This document shows positions 16,930 through 25,491 of a DNA stretch of 64,000 nt, in pieces. Below the pieces are notes generated by a model that was not told the DNA's origin, searched no databases, and saw only the letters and a list, made by a program, of their open reading frames with translations. The first letter of the stretch is position 1; the number at the start of each line of letters is the position of its first letter. Source of the DNA: Actinomycetales bacterium Actino_02 (GTDB lineage: Bacteria > Actinomycetota > Actinomycetes > Propionibacteriales > Propionibacteriaceae); the NCBI GenBank assembly GCA_001603275.1, contig LUYM01000006.1:474532-538531 (forward strand), in the 5' to 3' direction. Made by a program: the position numbers and the translations under genes.

Positions 16930-18609
16930 ATGATCGGAGCGACGAAGCGTCGAGTGACCGCGAGCCTGGTGGCCGGGTTGGCGTTGATGATCGGCTCGGC
17001 CGGCCTGGCTCACGCCGAAGGGCGGGCCGCCACCTACACCGTCGACGCCACCATCGAGTCCGACGGGGTCCTGAAGGTCACCGAGACCATCGACTTCGCC
17101 GGGGCCGCCCCGACCACCCTGGTTCAGCAGCTCAGTACGCGCACCCGCACTCCGGACGCGCACGCCTACTACTTCGCGATCAGTGACATCGCCGTCGAGG
17201 TCGGTGGCGCACCGGCGTCCGCTTTCGACACCACGGTCGAGCCCACCTCCACCCGGATCAGCGTGCCGACCGGGGGTGCCGCGCAGGTGAAGCTGAGCTA
17301 TGCCGTCCATGGTGCCGCGATCGCCGCCGACGACGAGACGCTGATCTCCTGGCCGCTGCTCCAGGGGCTGAATGTGCCAGTGGAGACCTTCGAGGCGACC
17401 GTCCACGCTCCGTCCGCGTTCACCATGATCGACTGTGCCGCGGGCGACCCGGCCTCGCCGAGCGGCTGCACCTTCTATGGCGGCGGCACCCACGAGTACC
17501 CGAACCCCTACTTCCGCGACGAGCGCCGGGCGGCCGGCGAGGTCGTCGTGGCCAGCTTGCGATTCCCGGCGACAGCGATTCCGGCCAATCAGGACCTGCG
17601 CGAGCTGTGGACCCTGGATCGGGCCTTCTCCACCGAGCCGCTGGCGCTGGCTGTCGCGACCGGCACGGTGGTGCTGGGTGCCCTGGCATTGTGGCTGCTG
17701 CATCGCCGGGTTGGCCGGGACGCGTCCGCGGTGACCCCGCAGTTGGTCGCCACGTTCAGTCCCACTGGGGCGGGTCAGGTGAGCTTCACCACGGTGGACG
17801 GGATCCGTCCGGGCGCGATCGGGACCCTGGCTGACGAGCGAGTCGATCCGATCGACATCACCGCTTCGGTGCTGGATCTCGCCGTCCGCGGCCATCTGCT
17901 GATCACCGAGTTGGAGCGGGAGTCGGCGCACGCCCCGACGCAATGGACATTCTCGCGCCGCCGCCACGACGGCCCGCTGCTGGACTACGAGCGCACCCTG
18001 CTGGACGCGATCGCACCCGCACAGGGCGATCCCGTGCTGCTGACCAACCTGGCCGGAAGTGTGGCCAGTTCGATCGGACAGATCCAATCCGAGCTGTATG
18101 CCGAAGTCGTCGAACGAGGCTGGTTCACCCGGCGTCCGGACACCACCCGAAGCCATTGGACGGCGCTCGGCTGGGTGGCAGTCGGACTGTCGGTCGCCGT
18201 CACGGTGGCGCTAGCCGCCGTCACTCACTTCGGGCTGACCGGCCTGGGCTTGATGATGCTGGCCTTGGGGCTGATCTTCGTGGCTCAGGAGTTGCCGGCC
18301 CGGACCGCGTCCGGCCGGGCGGTGCTGGCCGGCCTCGACGTGCTGCGCGGCAGCCTGCTCACCCAACCCGTCGAGCAACTGCCGCTGGCTGATCGGCTCG
18401 AGCAGGTGTCACGATTGCTGCCGTACGCGGTGGTGCTCGGTGGCCGGGAGCGCTGGTTGCAGGCCCTGGCCGACGCCGACGACGACGATCAGCCGGATTC
18501 GACGGATCTCGACTGGTACCACGGCCCGTCCACCTGGCGGCTGGCCGACCTGCCGGCCTCACTGAACAGCTTCGTGACGACCGTTCAGGGCGTCTTGTTC
18601 AGTCGCTGA
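16930..18609 (+). CDS. DUF2207-like secreted/membrane protein
   Basis: A 559-residue protein with an N-terminal signal peptide ending near AGLAHA, an extracellular beta-rich domain of about 200 residues (YTVDATIESDGVLKVTETIDF is the DUF2207 opening), a membrane helix (ALAVATGTVVLGALALWLL), a cytoplasmic region with FSPTGAGQVSFTTVDGIRPGAIGTLADERVDPIDITASVLDLAVRG broken here only by name, a second pair of helices and an acidic tail. The family is widespread and uncharacterised. ATG at 16930 follows GGAAGGAC by 9 nt. It shares a divergent region with the metallopeptidase gene, so both could be expressed together. Confidence 0.78.
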   Translation: MIGATKRRVTASLVAGLALMIGSAGLAHAEGRAATYTVDATIESDGVLKVTETIDFAGAAPTTLVQQLSTRTRTPDAHAYYFAISDIAVEVGGAPASAFDTTVEPTSTRISVPTGGAAQVKLSYAVHGAAIAADDETLISWPLLQGLNVPVETFEATVHAPSAFTMIDCAAGDPASPSGCTFYGGGTHEYPNPYFRDERRAAGEVVVASLRFPATAIPANQDLRELWTLDRAFSTEPLALAVATGTVVLGALALWLLHRRVGRDASAVTPQLVATFSPTGAGQVSFTTVDGIRPGAIGTLADERVDPIDITASVLDLAVRGHLLITELERESAHAPTQWTFSRRRHDGPLLDYERTLLDAIAPAQGDPVLLTNLAGSVASSIGQIQSELYAEVVERGWFTRRPDTTRSHWTALGWVAVGLSVAVTVALAAVTHFGLTGLGLMMLALGLIFVAQELPARTASGRAVLAGLDVLRGSLLTQPVEQLPLADRLEQVSRLLPYAVVLGGRERWLQALADADDDDQPDSTDLDWYHGPSTWRLADLPASLNSFVTTVQGVLFSR

Positions 18610-18654
18610 GTGTGCGGTTCGGCGGGACGCGACAGGTCGGGGCCCGCCGAGAAC

Positions 18655-20094
18655 TCAGAGCTCCAGGCCCGGGTACAGCGGGTTGGCGTCCAGGAGCTCT
18701 CCGGCTGCAGCATGCGTCCGCTCGGCAACCCCGTCGGCGATGGTGTACTTCGCCTTGCCCGGGGCGCCGGCCGCGGTGGCCACCGGAGTGGTCGCCTTCA
18801 GCACGTCGGTGATCAGCTCGGCCACCTTGTCGAACTCGGCGGCGCCGAAGCCGCGTGAGGTCAGCGCCGGGGTGCCGATCCGCACACCGGAGGTGTACCA
18901 GGCGCCGTTCGGGTCGTTGGGGACGGAGTTGCGGTTGGTCACCACGCCGGAGTCCAGCAGCGCCGACTCGGCCTGGCGTCCGGTCAGCCCGAAGGAGCTC
19001 ACGTCCATCAGCACCAGGTGGTTGTCGGTGCCGTCGGTGACCAGCTTCACGCCACGCTTCATCAGGCCTTCGGCAAGGACCTTCGCGTTGTCGGCGACCT
19101 GCTGGGCGTAAGTCTGGAAGGACGCCTGGCGAGCCTCGGCGAAGGCCAGCGCCTTGGCCGCCATCACGTGGGACAGCGGGCCGCCCAGCACCATCGGGCA
19201 GCCGCGATCGACGCTGGGCGCGTACTCCGCGGTGGCCAGGACGAAGCCGCCACGCGGGCCGCGCAGCGACTTATGCGTGGTCGAGGCGACCACATGGGCG
19301 TAGGGAACAGGATTCTCCTCGCCGGTGAACACCTTGCCGGCCACCAGACCGGCGAAGTGGGCCATGTCGACGAACAAGGTGGCGCCCACCTCGTCGGCGA
19401 TCTCGCGCATCTTCGCGAAGTTCACCCGGCGCGGGTAGGCCGAATAGCCGGCCACCAGGATCAGCGGCTTGAACTCACGGGCGTCGGCCAGCAGCTTGTC
19501 GTAGTCGATCAGGCCGGTGGTGGGGTTGGTGCCGTAGGAGTGCTGGCGGAACATCTTGCCGGAGATGTTGTGCCGGAAGCCGTGGGTCAGGTGACCGCCG
19601 GCGTCCAGGCTCATCCCCATCACCCGCTGGGCGTTGAAGGTGGCCCGCAGCTGCTCCCAGTCGTCCTCTTCGAGGTCGTTGACGGTCTTGGCGCCCAGCC
19701 GCTCCAGGGTGGGGCTCTCGATCCGGTGGGCCAGGATCGACCAGTAGGCGACCAGGTTGGCGTCGATGCCCGAATGCGGCTGGACGTAGGCGTACTCGGC
19801 GCCGAACAGCTCGCGGGCGTGCTCGGCCGCGACGCTCTCGACGGTGTCGACGTTCTGGCAGCCGGCGTAGAAACGATGTCCGACGGTGCCCTCGGCGTAC
19901 TTATCCGAGAGCCAGGTGCCCATGGTCAACAACACCGGCAGGGACGCGTAGTTCTCGCTGGCGATCAGCTTCAGCGAACCTCGCTGGTCGGTGAGCTCGG
20001 CGCGGGTGGCGGCGGCGATCCGCGGCTCCACGGCCTCGATCACGGACAGGGTCTGCTGGTAGATGCCGGACACGGTGCTGGCGAAGTCGGACAC
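18655..20094 (-). CDS. glyA: Serine hydroxymethyltransferase, long form
   Basis: A 479-residue PLP enzyme converting serine and tetrahydrofolate to glycine and methylene-THF. Motifs: LIASENYAS, the PLP lysine in [13 protein letters not shown], and [12 protein letters not shown]. It is about 50-60 residues longer than the usual 415-430, owing to an insertion after [14 protein letters not shown] ([19 protein letters not shown] and the following stretch) before the conserved [12 protein letters not shown]. This long variant exists in some actinobacteria and spirochetes (family knowledge). GTG at 20094 follows GAGGAG by 8 nt. Confidence 0.92.
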   Translation of the reverse strand: MSDFASTVSGIYQQTLSVIEAVEPRIAAATRAELTDQRGSLKLIASENYASLPVLLTMGTWLSDKYAEGTVGHRFYAGCQNVDTVESVAAEHARELFGAEYAYVQPHSGIDANLVAYWSILAHRIESPTLERLGAKTVNDLEEDDWEQLRATFNAQRVMGMSLDAGGHLTHGFRHNISGKMFRQHSYGTNPTTGLIDYDKLLADAREFKPLILVAGYSAYPRRVNFAKMREIADEVGATLFVDMAHFAGLVAGKVFTGEENPVPYAHVVASTTHKSLRGPRGGFVLATAEYAPSVDRGCPMVLGGPLSHVMAAKALAFAEARQASFQTYAQQVADNAKVLAEGLMKRGVKLVTDGTDNHLVLMDVSSFGLTGRQAESALLDSGVVTNRNSVPNDPNGAWYTSGVRIGTPALTSRGFGAAEFDKVAELITDVLKATTPVATAAGAPGKAKYTIADGVAERTHAAAGELLDANPLYPGLEL

Positions 20095-20237
20095 GGGCTG
20101 AACTCCTCGATCGGCGACCCGCCCAGCCTACCGAGGCCGCGAGGTGGGGCTGAACCAGCCCAGGCCGGGATGGACACCGTGCCGTTCGGATCGAGGTGCA
20201 GAATCGGAGAGAAGACCGCAGAGGCAGGAGGGCAGTG

Positions 20238-20762
20238 ATGGACGAAGAGGTGGCCCTGGTCGCCGCGGACGGGACGGTGCTGGGTGGCGTCCCACGGTCG
20301 CGGATGCGGGCCGAGAATCTGCTCCATGCCGCGAGTGCGATCCTGCTGCGCAATGCGGCCGGTGAGCTGTATGTCCACGAACGTTCGCCGCTGAAGGATT
20401 GGTGCCCTTCGGCCCACGACGCCGCTTGTGGGGGAGTGGTTCGCTTCGGGGAGGATCCGATCGAGAATGCCCCGCGAGAGCTCGCCGAGGAGCTCGGCGT
20501 TGAAGGGGCCGTGCTCGAGCCGCTGGGGACGCGCCTGTATGAGGACGACACGGTTCGGGTGCTCGAGTACGTCTTCGAGGCCCGCTGGGACGGCCCGGTC
20601 CGCTTCGCCGACGGCGAGATCGTCTCCGGTGAGTGGCTCTCCCTCGAGGCGCTCGGCGCGCTCCTGCGTGACCCGAGTTGGGCCTTCGTCCCGGACACCC
20701 GAAATCTGCTGACCACCCTGGCCCGCGACGGCGTCCACGACTACGCCCGACTGCTCTCCTGA
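20238..20762 (+). CDS. Nudix hydrolase
   Basis: A 174-residue Nudix protein. The Nudix box reads GGVVRFGEDPIENAPRELAE followed by ELGVE, matching Gx5Ex7REUxEExGU. Residues before it (ILLRNAAGELYVHERSPLKD) and the domain length resemble the YfcD/IPP-isomerase-like branch, but substrate cannot be told. ATG at 20238 has AGGAGG about 7 nt upstream. It is divergent from glyA and followed by a cluster of 22-bp repeats. Confidence 0.85.
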   Translation: MDEEVALVAADGTVLGGVPRSRMRAENLLHAASAILLRNAAGELYVHERSPLKDWCPSAHDAACGGVVRFGEDPIENAPRELAEELGVEGAVLEPLGTRLYEDDTVRVLEYVFEARWDGPVRFADGEIVSGEWLSLEALGALLRDPSWAFVPDTRNLLTTLARDGVHDYARLLS

Positions 20763-20802
20763 CCGGCGAGGACCTCTCCCGACCCCTCGTCGCCTGACTC
20801 CC

Positions 20803-20912
20803 GGGGACGGTTCCATTACCGTCCAACCTTGTCAGGCCGATCCCTGGGGACGGTTCCATTACCGTCCAACCTTGACGCTTGGTGAACCTTGGACGGTAAT
20901 GGAACCGTCCCC
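20803..20912. repeat. Second cluster of the 22-bp repeat (three units)
   Basis: Forward units at 20803-20824 and 20846-20867 and a reverse unit at 20891-20912 are identical 22-mers (GGGGACGGTTCC then ATTACCGTCC). The second and third form a perfect 22-bp inverted repeat with a 23-bp loop. They fill the gap between the Nudix gene and the aminotransferase promoter. This is the same family as at 376-524, with the same 43-45-bp period. Confidence 0.88.
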
Positions 20913-21023
20913 GCATTGGGAGGGTGACCAGGGGTGCACTGTCCGCGAAGAGTGCGGCACTGAGTCCGGACGCCTGGGCTGACTAGAGTTCTGGACGGCA
21001 AAACCCACGATAAGGACCAACTG

Positions 21024-22226
21024 ATGTCGCTGTTCTCCCAGGTAACCGCCGCTCCGCCGGATCCGATCCTCGGCCTGACCGAGGCCTTCGTCGCCGATCA
21101 GCGTCCGGCCAAGGTGAACCTGGGCGTCGGGGTCTACCAGGATGAGTCGGGCAAGGTGCCGGTGCTGGAGTGTGTACGTGAGGCGGCCGACCGGATCAAC
21201 GCCGAGGGTGCGCCCCGTCCCTACCTGCCGATCCCGGGCCTGGCCACCTACTACAACCTGGTCCGCGACCTGATCTTTGGCGCCGGCTCGGAGGTCGCCG
21301 AGTCCGGACGGGTGGCGATGCTGCAGACCCTGTCCGGCACCGGAGCCCTCAAGGTCGGTGCCGACTTCCTCTCCCAGGTGAGTCCGGACGCCACTGTGCT
21401 GGTCTCTGATCCGTCCTGGGAGAACCACCAGGCGCTGTTCACCCGCGCTGGGCTGACGGTGGGCACCTACCGCTACTACGACGAGGCCGCCCACGGCATC
21501 GACTTCGCCGGCATGCTCGAGGATCTCGCTGCGGCCGCTCCGGGGACGATCGTGGTGCTGCACCCGTGCTGCCACAACCCCACCGGCTACGACCTGAACG
21601 ATGAGCAGTGGGTTGAGGTGGTCAGGATCGTCCGCGAGCGTGACCTGGTGCCGTTCGTCGACATGGCCTATCAGGGCTTCTCGCAGAGCTTGGCCGACGA
21701 CGCCGCCCCGGTGCGCCGCTTCGTCGAGTCCGGCGGCCCGCTGTTCGTGTCGGTGTCGTTCTCCAAGACCTTCTCCCTGTACGGCGAGCGGATCGGGGCG
21801 CTGGCCGTGGTCTGTGCCGACGCGGACGAGGCCGCCCGGGTGCTCAGCCAGCTGAAGATCGTGGTCCGTACCAACTACTCCAATCCGCCCACCTTCGGGG
21901 CCAAAGTGGTCGCGACCGTGCTCGGTGACCCGCAGTTGCGCGCCCAGTGGGAGGCCGAACTCGGCGGGATGCGGGATCGGATCAAGGCCATGCGCCGCGC
22001 CCTGGTGGACGGCTTGGTGGCGGCCGGCGTCGAGCAGGACATGGAGTTCATCGCCCGCCAGGTCGGCATGTTCAGCTACTCCGGACTGACCAAGGAGCAG
22101 ATGCTGCGACTGCGCTCCGAGTACGGCATCTACGGCACCGACAAGGGGCGCATCTGCGTGGCCGCGCTGAATGCGCGCAACCTCGATCCGGTCGCGGCAG
22201 CCATCGCCGAGGTGCTGCGCGGCTGA
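21024..22226 (+). CDS. Aromatic amino acid / aspartate aminotransferase (class I, TyrB/AspC type)
   Basis: A 400-residue fold-type I PLP aminotransferase. Motifs: KVNLGVGVYQDESGKVPVLECV at the start (the Ib/TyrB-AspC signature), HPCCHNPTGYDLNDEQW, the PLP lysine in SVSFSKTFSLYGERIG, and RTNYSNPPTFGA. This branch transfers amino groups between aspartate or aromatic amino acids and 2-oxoglutarate; which one prevails is not clear. The promoter is likely -10 TAGAGT at 20984-20989 and the ATG follows AAGGACCAACTG. It is a single-gene unit between two repeat clusters. Confidence 0.88.
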   Translation: MSLFSQVTAAPPDPILGLTEAFVADQRPAKVNLGVGVYQDESGKVPVLECVREAADRINAEGAPRPYLPIPGLATYYNLVRDLIFGAGSEVAESGRVAMLQTLSGTGALKVGADFLSQVSPDATVLVSDPSWENHQALFTRAGLTVGTYRYYDEAAHGIDFAGMLEDLAAAAPGTIVVLHPCCHNPTGYDLNDEQWVEVVRIVRERDLVPFVDMAYQGFSQSLADDAAPVRRFVESGGPLFVSVSFSKTFSLYGERIGALAVVCADADEAARVLSQLKIVVRTNYSNPPTFGAKVVATVLGDPQLRAQWEAELGGMRDRIKAMRRALVDGLVAAGVEQDMEFIARQVGMFSYSGLTKEQMLRLRSEYGIYGTDKGRICVAALNARNLDPVAAAIAEVLRG

Positions 22227-22314
22227 CGCCCTGGGTGGGGGTGTCCGAGCCGGTCCCGGTCGTCCGACTCGAACCGCCCCGTCCGGCTCGCGCTTGCTGC
22301 CGATCGGAACTCTC

Positions 22315-22359
22315 GCTACCGCAATTTCGGTAGCAGGAGTCCCATTCGGTAGCGCGAAC
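22315..22359. repeat. 45-bp dispersed repeat, copy A
   Basis: A 20-bp near-perfect palindrome (GCTACCGCAATTTCGGTAGC) is followed by 25 bp ending TTCGGTAGCGCGAAC. A copy with 37 of 45 identical bases lies at 51697-51741. It sits in the 237-bp gap between the aminotransferase and PfpI genes; the hairpin could also act as the terminator of the aminotransferase. Confidence 0.75.
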
Positions 22360-22463
22360 GTCGAGCGACCGTCACGGCGAGCGGTGTCGATCGGGCAGGG
22401 TCGCTGGTCGCTCGGATTGTCCCGCGCTAGTAGGGTCAGTGCCGTAGCGAACAAGGAGGAATG

Positions 22464-23006
22464 ATGGCCGATCTGAGCGGCAAGAAGGTGGCTTTCCTGC
22501 TGAAGCGCGGGGTCGAGCAGCCGGAGCTGACCGAGCCGTGGGCAGTGCTGGAGAGCGCGGGCGCCGAGCCTGTCCTGGTCAGCGAAGAGCCGGGGACGAT
22601 CACCGCTCTGATCCACGACTGGGATCGCGGCGACGACTTCGACGTGGACATCACCTTGGACGACGCCGACCCCGCCGACTACGACGCACTGGTCCTGCCT
22701 GGTGGCACCCTGAACTCGGACAAGATCCGGACGAATCCGAAGGCGATCGCCTTTGTGAAGGCCTTCTTCGACGCCGGCAAGCCGGTGGCCTCGATCTGCC
22801 ACGGCCCCTGGATCCTGATCGAGGCTGGCGTGGTGCCCGGCCGCAAGATCACCTCGACTACCCGGATCTCCACTGATCTGAAGAACGCCGGCGCTGACTG
22901 GGTGGATGCCGAGGTGGTCGTCGACGGCAACCTGGTGACCAGCCGCAGCCCGCGGGATCTGCCGGCGTTCAACGCCGCTCTGGTCGAGGCGGTCGCCGGG
23001 GCCTGA
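22464..23006 (+). CDS. DJ-1/PfpI family protein (YhbO-like)
   Basis: A 180-residue PfpI-type protein: a conserved Glu in RGVEQPELTEPW, YDALVLPGGTLNSD, and the nucleophile elbow VASICHGPWILIEAGV with the catalytic Cys near residue 111. Members act as glyoxalase/deglycase-like or stress-protective enzymes; the exact activity is debated. ATG at 22464 is 4 nt after AAGGAGGA; another ATG at 22461 is too close to that site. It is convergent with the TrmB-type regulator, with only 20 bp between, so the pair is not necessarily related. Confidence 0.88.
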   Translation: MADLSGKKVAFLLKRGVEQPELTEPWAVLESAGAEPVLVSEEPGTITALIHDWDRGDDFDVDITLDDADPADYDALVLPGGTLNSDKIRTNPKAIAFVKAFFDAGKPVASICHGPWILIEAGVVPGRKITSTTRISTDLKNAGADWVDAEVVVDGNLVTSRSPRDLPAFNAALVEAVAGA

Positions 23007-23026
23007 TCGGGTTGCTCCGGGCCGGT

Positions 23027-23839
23027 CTACTGACCGGCCAGCGGGGCGTACTTGTCCCGCAGCCGCTGCAGGCCGGGCCCGAAGCTGGCCTCCAGTACGT
23101 CGGCGTGCCGATCGAGCATCTCGATCTTGTACAGGTCGTGGCGAACCAGCTCGGTGACCGGCACCACCAGCCCGGGATGTGACGTCCACGCGGCGCGGGA
23201 GTGGGCACCGGCCGAGACATTGCCCGCGACGATCTCGCGGTCGTCGACCGAGATCACCAGCCAGCGTCCACCCAGCCCGGAGGTGACCACGTCGGTGCCG
23301 GGGTGGCGATGGATCACCGCGCCGGGAAGCTCCAGTTCGCCGTAGCCGATCACGATCACAGTGACTCCACGGGCGATGGCCGCGATCAGCTGTTCGTGCA
23401 GGGCCGGGACGTCCTGGGCCCAGATCTCGGCCAGGATCCGCGACTTGGCAACGCTGATCAGCTGGTTGGCGCGCTCGATGATCGCGCTGCGCCCTTGCAG
23501 ATCCCAGATCTCGCCTCCGGACTCTGCGCTGCTGGCATACACGGTCAGGGCGTCCTCGGCGGCGTCCAGGTTGTCGTTGAACTGGGCGCGCAGTCGCGAG
23601 ATGAGCTCTCTGGGCGGAAGCGGCCCGTACTTTTGAGGTTCGCCGCGGGAGACCTGGACGATGTTGCGCGCCGTCAGCGAGGCGAGCACCTCATAGATCT
23701 TGGCCCGCGCGATTCCGGCCCGCTTGGCGATCGCATAGCCGGTAGCCGGGGCCTCTTCGAGCAGGGCAAGGTAGGCCCTGGACTCCCACTCGGTCAGGCC
23801 GAGAGTCTGTAGGGCTGCGGTGACTTCTGACGTCGCCAA
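23027..23839 (-). CDS. TrmB family transcriptional regulator
   Basis: A 270-residue regulator with an N-terminal winged helix (LQTLGLTEWESRAYLALLE, then GYAIAKRAGIARAKIYEVLASL) typical of TrmB, a short coiled region around residues 80-105, and a C-terminal ligand-type domain (RGVTVIVIGYGELELPG). TrmB proteins mostly sense sugars, but bacterial members vary. TTG at 23839 has AGGAGG 5 nt upstream. It is divergent from an EamA exporter gene and a pair of direct repeats overlaps that promoter, so it most likely controls the exporter. Confidence 0.82.
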   Translation of the reverse strand: MATSEVTAALQTLGLTEWESRAYLALLEEAPATGYAIAKRAGIARAKIYEVLASLTARNIVQVSRGEPQKYGPLPPRELISRLRAQFNDNLDAAEDALTVYASSAESGGEIWDLQGRSAIIERANQLISVAKSRILAEIWAQDVPALHEQLIAAIARGVTVIVIGYGELELPGAVIHRHPGTDVVTSGLGGRWLVISVDDREIVAGNVSAGAHSRAAWTSHPGLVVPVTELVRHDLYKIEMLDRHADVLEASFGPGLQRLRDKYAPLAGQ

Positions 23840-23879
23840 GGTGTCCTCCTCGGCAGGCAGCCTAGCGCTCGGCTGATGA

Positions 23880-23916
23880 AACTACTATGCGTAACTACCT
23901 TGGTAACTACTATGCT
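23880..23916. promoter_or_regulatory. Operator-like direct repeats overlapping the EamA promoter
   Basis: AACTACTATGC occurs twice (23880-23890 and 23905-23915) and GTAACTAC twice within the same stretch, which is AT-rich against the local background. The -10 box TATGCT (23911-23916) of the leaderless EamA gene lies inside the second copy. Binding there would occlude RNA polymerase, so the divergent TrmB-type protein is the likely repressor. Confidence 0.6.
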
Positions 23917-23924
23917 CTGGCGCC

Positions 23925-24818
23925 ATGTCCCCCCGCTCTCCTCCCTGCTGGGCCCTGATCGCCTCGACCATGATCTTCGCGTCCAGCTACACCCTGACCA
24001 AGATCGCGCTGGTTGATCTGCCGCCGTTCACTCTGGGCTTGGCGCGATTCGTCCTGGCCGGGGCCATCCTGGTCCTGTGGGCCGTGGTCACCCGGCAGCC
24101 ATTGCCCAGCCGGGCGGATCGGCGCCGCCTGATCGCGGCCGGACTACTGGGGGTGACGGCCTACTTCGCCGTGGAGAACCTGGCGCTGCAGTGGGCCAAC
24201 GCCACGGACGCCGCGCTCCTGGTGGCGTCCTACCCAGCGCTGACGGCGCTGGCCGATGCCGCGGTGAATCGGCGCCGGACCTCCGCCTTCGCCTGGTTCG
24301 GGATCGGCTTGGCTGGGCTCGGGGTGAGCGTCATCGTTGTGGCGGTTCCGGATGCGTCCGCCGTGACCCCGATGCGGCTGTGGGGCGACCTGCTGCTTCT
24401 GGTGCCGGGAGTCTTGTGGGCCTTCTACACCTTCGTCACCAGAGAGGTGACGACGCCACCGCTGCTGACCATCACCTGGCAGGACGCGGTTGGTGGGCTC
24501 GCCTTCGTGCCGCTCGCGCTGATCGAACTGCCCCGCTGGCACTGGCCGACCCAGCCGTCGTCGACGCTGGCGGCACTGGCCGGACTCACCTTGCTGTGTT
24601 CGATTGCTGCCATGGTGACGTACGCGCGGGCGCTGCGCGGGCTGTCCAGCACCACGGTCGTCACCGGGCTGAACCTGGTGCCGCTGTGGGGGCTGCTGAT
24701 TGCCGCCAGCTTCCTGCACGAGCAAGCGGTCCCGGTACAGGTGATCGGTGGGCTCATCGTCTGCGTGGGGGTCACCTTGACGGCACTCAGATCCACCGCA
24801 GAGGTGCCCGAGGTCTGA
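23925..24818 (+). CDS. EamA/DMT family transporter
   Basis: A 297-residue inner-membrane protein with about ten hydrophobic helices in two EamA repeats. The first opens IASTMIFASSYTLTKIAL and ends with YPALTALADAAVNRRRTS; the second opens GDLLLLVPGVLWAFYTFVTRE and ends in a run of hydrophobic residues (VIGGLIVCVGVTLTAL). These are drug/metabolite exporters; substrate is unknown. ATG at 23925 lies 8 nt after -10 TATGCT, consistent with leaderless transcription. A 15-bp terminator hairpin follows at 24924-24958. Confidence 0.87.
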   Translation: MSPRSPPCWALIASTMIFASSYTLTKIALVDLPPFTLGLARFVLAGAILVLWAVVTRQPLPSRADRRRLIAAGLLGVTAYFAVENLALQWANATDAALLVASYPALTALADAAVNRRRTSAFAWFGIGLAGLGVSVIVVAVPDASAVTPMRLWGDLLLLVPGVLWAFYTFVTREVTTPPLLTITWQDAVGGLAFVPLALIELPRWHWPTQPSSTLAALAGLTLLCSIAAMVTYARALRGLSSTTVVTGLNLVPLWGLLIAASFLHEQAVPVQVIGGLIVCVGVTLTALRSTAEVPEV

Positions 24819-24844
24819 GCGGGGGTTCGCACGCTACCGCGACG

Positions 24845-24912
24845 GGATTTGCGCGCTCGATGGCCGCATCGTCGGGTGCGGAGGTGCGAGCGCCAATCGA
24901 GAGGGCAAATCC
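24845..24912. repeat. Imperfect 20-bp inverted repeat
   Basis: GGATTTGCGCGCTCGATGGC at 24845-24864 is an imperfect inverted copy of the segment ending at 24912 (GCCAATCGAGAGGGCAAATC), about four mismatches, with a 27-bp loop. It sits downstream of the EamA gene just before the terminator. It does not match the other repeat families here; its role is unknown. Confidence 0.5.
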
Positions 24913-24923
24913 GGTCACCAAGA

Positions 24924-24958
24924 GGGCGAGTGGACGGGAGGGGCCCGTCCACTCGCCC
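24924..24958. terminator. Bidirectional terminator between EamA and cytochrome-b5-like genes
   Basis: GGGCGAGTGGACGGG (24924-24938) pairs perfectly with CCCGTCCACTCGCCC (24944-24958), a 15-bp stem with a 5-base loop. It lies between convergent genes. Confidence 0.8.
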
Positions 24959-24971
24959 TGAGAGTGCTGGC

Positions 24972-25364
24972 TCAGGCCAGCTTGCCGATCTTGTACTTGG
25001 CCAGTGCGCGGGCCGCGGCACCAGTGCTGCCGTGCTGGGCACGGAAGGCCTTGGTGCCGTTCTTGCCGCACAGCGACAGGATCGCCCGAGATCCGCCCGG
25101 GTGCTTCTTGATCCACTTGGTGAGGTCGTAGACGCCGGTACCAACCACCGTCCAGCAGGACTTGGCGGTCTTGTGCTTCTTGACCGTCGACATCTTGTAC
25201 TTCTTCACCGCGGCAACGTGGACCGTCGTCGAGCTCACAGTGGCGGAGGCAGCGACCGGCGCGGCGACGGCCGGAGCGACTGCGGGACCCCACACGACCA
25301 GTGACAGCGCGGCGGCGAGCGGGATCAGGATGACTTTGGCGAGGGTCGTCTTGAGGGAAGACAT
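24972..25364 (-). CDS. Secreted cytochrome b5-like heme-binding domain protein
   Basis: A 130-residue protein with a signal peptide (KTTLAKVILIPLAAALSLVVW, cleavage probably after AVAA near residue 35) and a C-terminal cytochrome b5-like domain. The heme motif HPGG appears in WIKKHPGGSRAI and the second ligand is likely the His in FRAQHGSTG. YDLTKWI is also typical of the fold. It is short for the family and rich in Lys/Ala. ATG at 25364 follows AAAGG. It is the last gene before the sigma/anti-sigma pair but is separated from it by 127 bp and may be independent. Confidence 0.75.
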   Translation of the reverse strand: MSSLKTTLAKVILIPLAAALSLVVWGPAVAPAVAAPVAASATVSSTTVHVAAVKKYKMSTVKKHKTAKSCWTVVGTGVYDLTKWIKKHPGGSRAILSLCGKNGTKAFRAQHGSTGAAARALAKYKIGKLA

Positions 25365-25491
25365 GCACGGCCTTTCGTTCGGGTCTGCGGGGCCAGGCGG
25401 CTCCGTTGCCGACGCTAATTCGGGCCGGGTCAGGCCCACCTCAAACCAACCTCAAGTCCGGCTCAAGCGCGGCCGTCAGCCCGGGGGTGCC

